A program made the translations under genes and the position numbers. From Phenylobacterium sp. (GTDB taxonomy: Bacteria > Pseudomonadota > Alphaproteobacteria > Caulobacterales > Caulobacteraceae), in assembly GCA_019264505.1 (NCBI GenBank), contig JAHUZY010000427.1, forward strand, positions 1 through 15,734: 15,734 nt of DNA, read 5' to 3'. Below the pieces are notes generated by a model. The model made no database searches. It was not told where the DNA came from and saw only the letters and a list, made by a program, of their open reading frames with translations. Position 1 is the first letter of the stretch. Every line of letters begins with the position of its first letter. Shown one piece after another: positions 14,074 to 15,734 of this stretch.

Positions 14074-15734
14074 GACTGGCGGGTGCGCAGGGCGTCATCG
14101 GCCAGGAAGCCGCCCAGGGCCTCAAGGGTCATGGGTCTGGCGATCAGATAGCCCTGGGCGCTGTCGCAGCCCAAGGCCCCCAGCAGGGCGAAGACCGCTT
14201 CGGTCTCCACCCCTTCGGCGACCACCTTCATGCCCAGGCCGTGGGCCAGGTCGATGGTGGAGCGCACGATCAGGGCGTCGCGGCGGCTGTCGGCCAGGCC
14301 GCTGACCAGGGCGCGGTCGATCTTCAGCTCATGGCCGCGGATCTGTTTCAGATAGGCCAGCGACGACAGGCCCGAGCCAAAGTCATCGATGGAGATCTCG
14401 ATGCCCGCCTCGGCGAACCGGTCGATGATCTTGAGGGCCAGATCGGGGTTTTCGATGACCGCCGTTTCGGTGATCTCGAAGCACAGGCGCCCGCGGGCCT
14501 TGGCGGCGGCGGCCAGGGCGAAGTCGGCGAAGTCGCTGTCCCCCAGCAGGCGGCCCGACACATTGACGGAAAAAGCCAGGTCGTGACCCAGGTCGAGCAG
14601 GACGCCCTGGTCCTCGATCGCCTGGGTGATCACCCAGTCGGTCAGAGCGCGGATATGGCCGGTCTCCTCGGCCATGGGAATGAACAGGTCAGGGCGGATC
14701 AGGCCACCGTCCTCCCGACGCCAGCGGATCAGGCTTTCGACCGCGTTCACCTGACCGGCCCGCAGATCAAACTTGGGCTGGTGATGCAGCAACATATGTC
14801 CCGACTGGATAGCGCCCAGCATCCGGCTCATCAGGGCCAGGGAGGCCGACGGGTCGCCATAGGCTGCGGCGTCGAAGGTCGCGACCTTGGCCCGGGCGGC
14901 GCGGGCCTGGTCCAGGGCGATATTGGCCCGGTCCACGGCGAGCGCGCTGGATTGATCCTCCAGCGGCGCCAGGCCGAGGGTCAGCTCCACATCGATGGTC
15001 TCCCCCTCCACGGAGATGGGGGACTGCAGGAGGTCGAGAAGCTGCCCAGCCTCCACCAGGGCCTTATCGGCGTCGGCTGAGTCCAGGATCAGGCCCAGGG
15101 CCTCGCTGGAGACCCGAGCGGCGTGGCCGTGCGGCGCGGTGGCCTGGAGGCGCTCGCCGATCTTCCGGACCATGTCCCCGGCCAGCCGGTAGCCGATGGC
15201 GTTGCGGATATGGGCGAAGCGTTCGATGCCGACCACGGCGACATAGATGTCCCCGCCAGCCGGCGCGCGCCCGGCCTGGTCCAGCGCCTGCTCCAGGGCC
15301 CGACGGTTGGGCAGACCCGTCTCGCTGTCATGCATGGCCATGTGGAGGATCCGCCGCTCGCGCTCACGGATCTCGTCGGCCATGGTGTTGAAGCTGGCGG
15401 CCAGCCGGCCGATTTCATCGTCGCCGGCGGCGTCCACATGGGCGTCTTCCCCGCGGCTGAGGCGCTGGGCGGCGAGGTCAAGGTCGGCGATCGGGCGGGC
15501 GAGGCTGGCGGCCAGCATCCAGCTGCCGCCGGCCATGATGACGAGGCCGGCAAAGCCCAGGACCGCCAGCCACGCCATCAGGGCGTGATAGGGCGCCAGC
15601 GCCAGACGCAGGGGATAGGAGAGGACCAGGACCGTCCGGTCGCCGGGGATCAGGGCCGGCAGGGTCTTCACCACGGCCAGCGACCGCTGGCCTTGCGTCT
15701 GCATCACGCGCACGGCGCGCTCACGCGCCTCCAG
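14067..15734 (-). CDS. Membrane HAMP-GGDEF-EAL protein, c-di-GMP phosphodiesterase (N-terminus beyond the window)
   Basis: Partial: the frame stays open through the right edge, leaving about 555 visible residues. They include the end of a periplasmic sensor domain, one membrane helix (near MAWLAVLGFAGLVIMAGGSW, coordinates about 15520-15580), HAMP (about 15400-15515), a GGDEF domain and an EAL domain. The GGDEF site is SSEAL, so cyclase activity should be lost. The EAL site is retained as ESL (Glu at 14736-14738) with N in FSVNVSG, E in CFEITET, the DD of IDDFGSG, K in ELKIDRALV and EGVET, so it should degrade c-di-GMP. Stop TGA 14067 is 9 bases from the cupredoxin stop. The internal GTG at 15713 is not the real start. 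Confidence 0.92.
   Translation of the reverse strand: MEARERAVRVMQTQGQRSLAVVKTLPALIPGDRTVLVLSYPLRLALAPYHALMAWLAVLGFAGLVIMAGGSWMLAASLARPIADLDLAAQRLSRGEDAHVDAAGDDEIGRLAASFNTMADEIRERERRILHMAMHDSETGLPNRRALEQALDQAGRAPAGGDIYVAVVGIERFAHIRNAIGYRLAGDMVRKIGERLQATAPHGHAARVSSEALGLILDSADADKALVEAGQLLDLLQSPISVEGETIDVELTLGLAPLEDQSSALAVDRANIALDQARAARAKVATFDAAAYGDPSASLALMSRMLGAIQSGHMLLHHQPKFDLRAGQVNAVESLIRWRREDGGLIRPDLFIPMAEETGHIRALTDWVITQAIEDQGVLLDLGHDLAFSVNVSGRLLGDSDFADFALAAAAKARGRLCFEITETAVIENPDLALKIIDRFAEAGIEISIDDFGSGLSSLAYLKQIRGHELKIDRALVSGLADSRRDALIVRSTIDLAHGLGMKVVAEGVETEAVFALLGALGCDSAQGYLIARPMTLEALGGFLADDALRTRQSA

Noticed and set aside
1..15734. CRISPR arrays, tRNA or rRNA genes, insertion sequences, prophage
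   Set aside because: No regularly spaced repeats, RNA gene signatures, transposases or integrases were seen.

Overview
The window is high-GC, densely packed DNA with many ATGA and TGATG start/stop overlaps. Its che gene order (cheA-cheW-cheR-cheB-cheY-cheD-cheU-cheYIII-cheE) is the one I know from the major chemotaxis operon of Caulobacter crescentus. I infer an alphaproteobacterium of the Caulobacteraceae, such as Caulobacter or Phenylobacterium. No rRNA, tRNA, insertion sequence, prophage gene or CRISPR array is visible.

Region 1 (1-5062, + strand) is the 3' part of a chemotaxis operon. It holds the end of CheA, then CheW, CheR, CheB, a single-domain CheY, CheD, and three genes typical of this lineage: CheU, a CheY-like protein with an arginine-rich tail (CheYIII), and CheE. 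Nearly every junction overlaps, so translation is probably coupled. Two points stand out. CheU carries a CheZ-like D-x3-Q helix and an acidic-hydrophobic C-terminus. CheYIII ends in a peptide resembling the CheY-binding N-terminus of the flagellar switch protein FliM. A long hairpin at 5070-5104 closes the operon.

Region 2 (5117-9572, - strand) is a catabolic block. A cytochrome P450, an APH-type phosphotransferase and a small DUF6285-like protein form one tightly coupled operon, followed by an intrinsic-terminator-like hairpin. Downstream on the same strand are a DUF35 OB-fold protein and a thiolase-fold protein, a pair that in steroid side-chain degraders forms an aldolase/acyl-CoA-binding complex. 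Together they suggest oxidation and carbon-carbon cleavage of a hydrophobic branched or steroid-like substrate; the substrate itself is not determined.

Region 3 (9573-11851, + strand) holds a well-conserved-looking protein of unknown function and an alpha/beta hydrolase. They are read divergently from the P450 operon across a 187-base gap that carries a perfect 6-5-6 dyad, a likely operator.

Region 4 (11856-15734) is a possible signalling module. A secreted group 1 truncated haemoglobin and a DUF3034 outer-membrane-like protein are on the - strand. A periplasmic cupredoxin-like protein (usually mislabelled 'methylamine utilization') is divergent on the + strand. A membrane HAMP-GGDEF-EAL protein with a degenerate GGDEF and an intact EAL site converges on it and runs off the right edge. 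I suggest a periplasmic haem/copper input linked to c-di-GMP breakdown.
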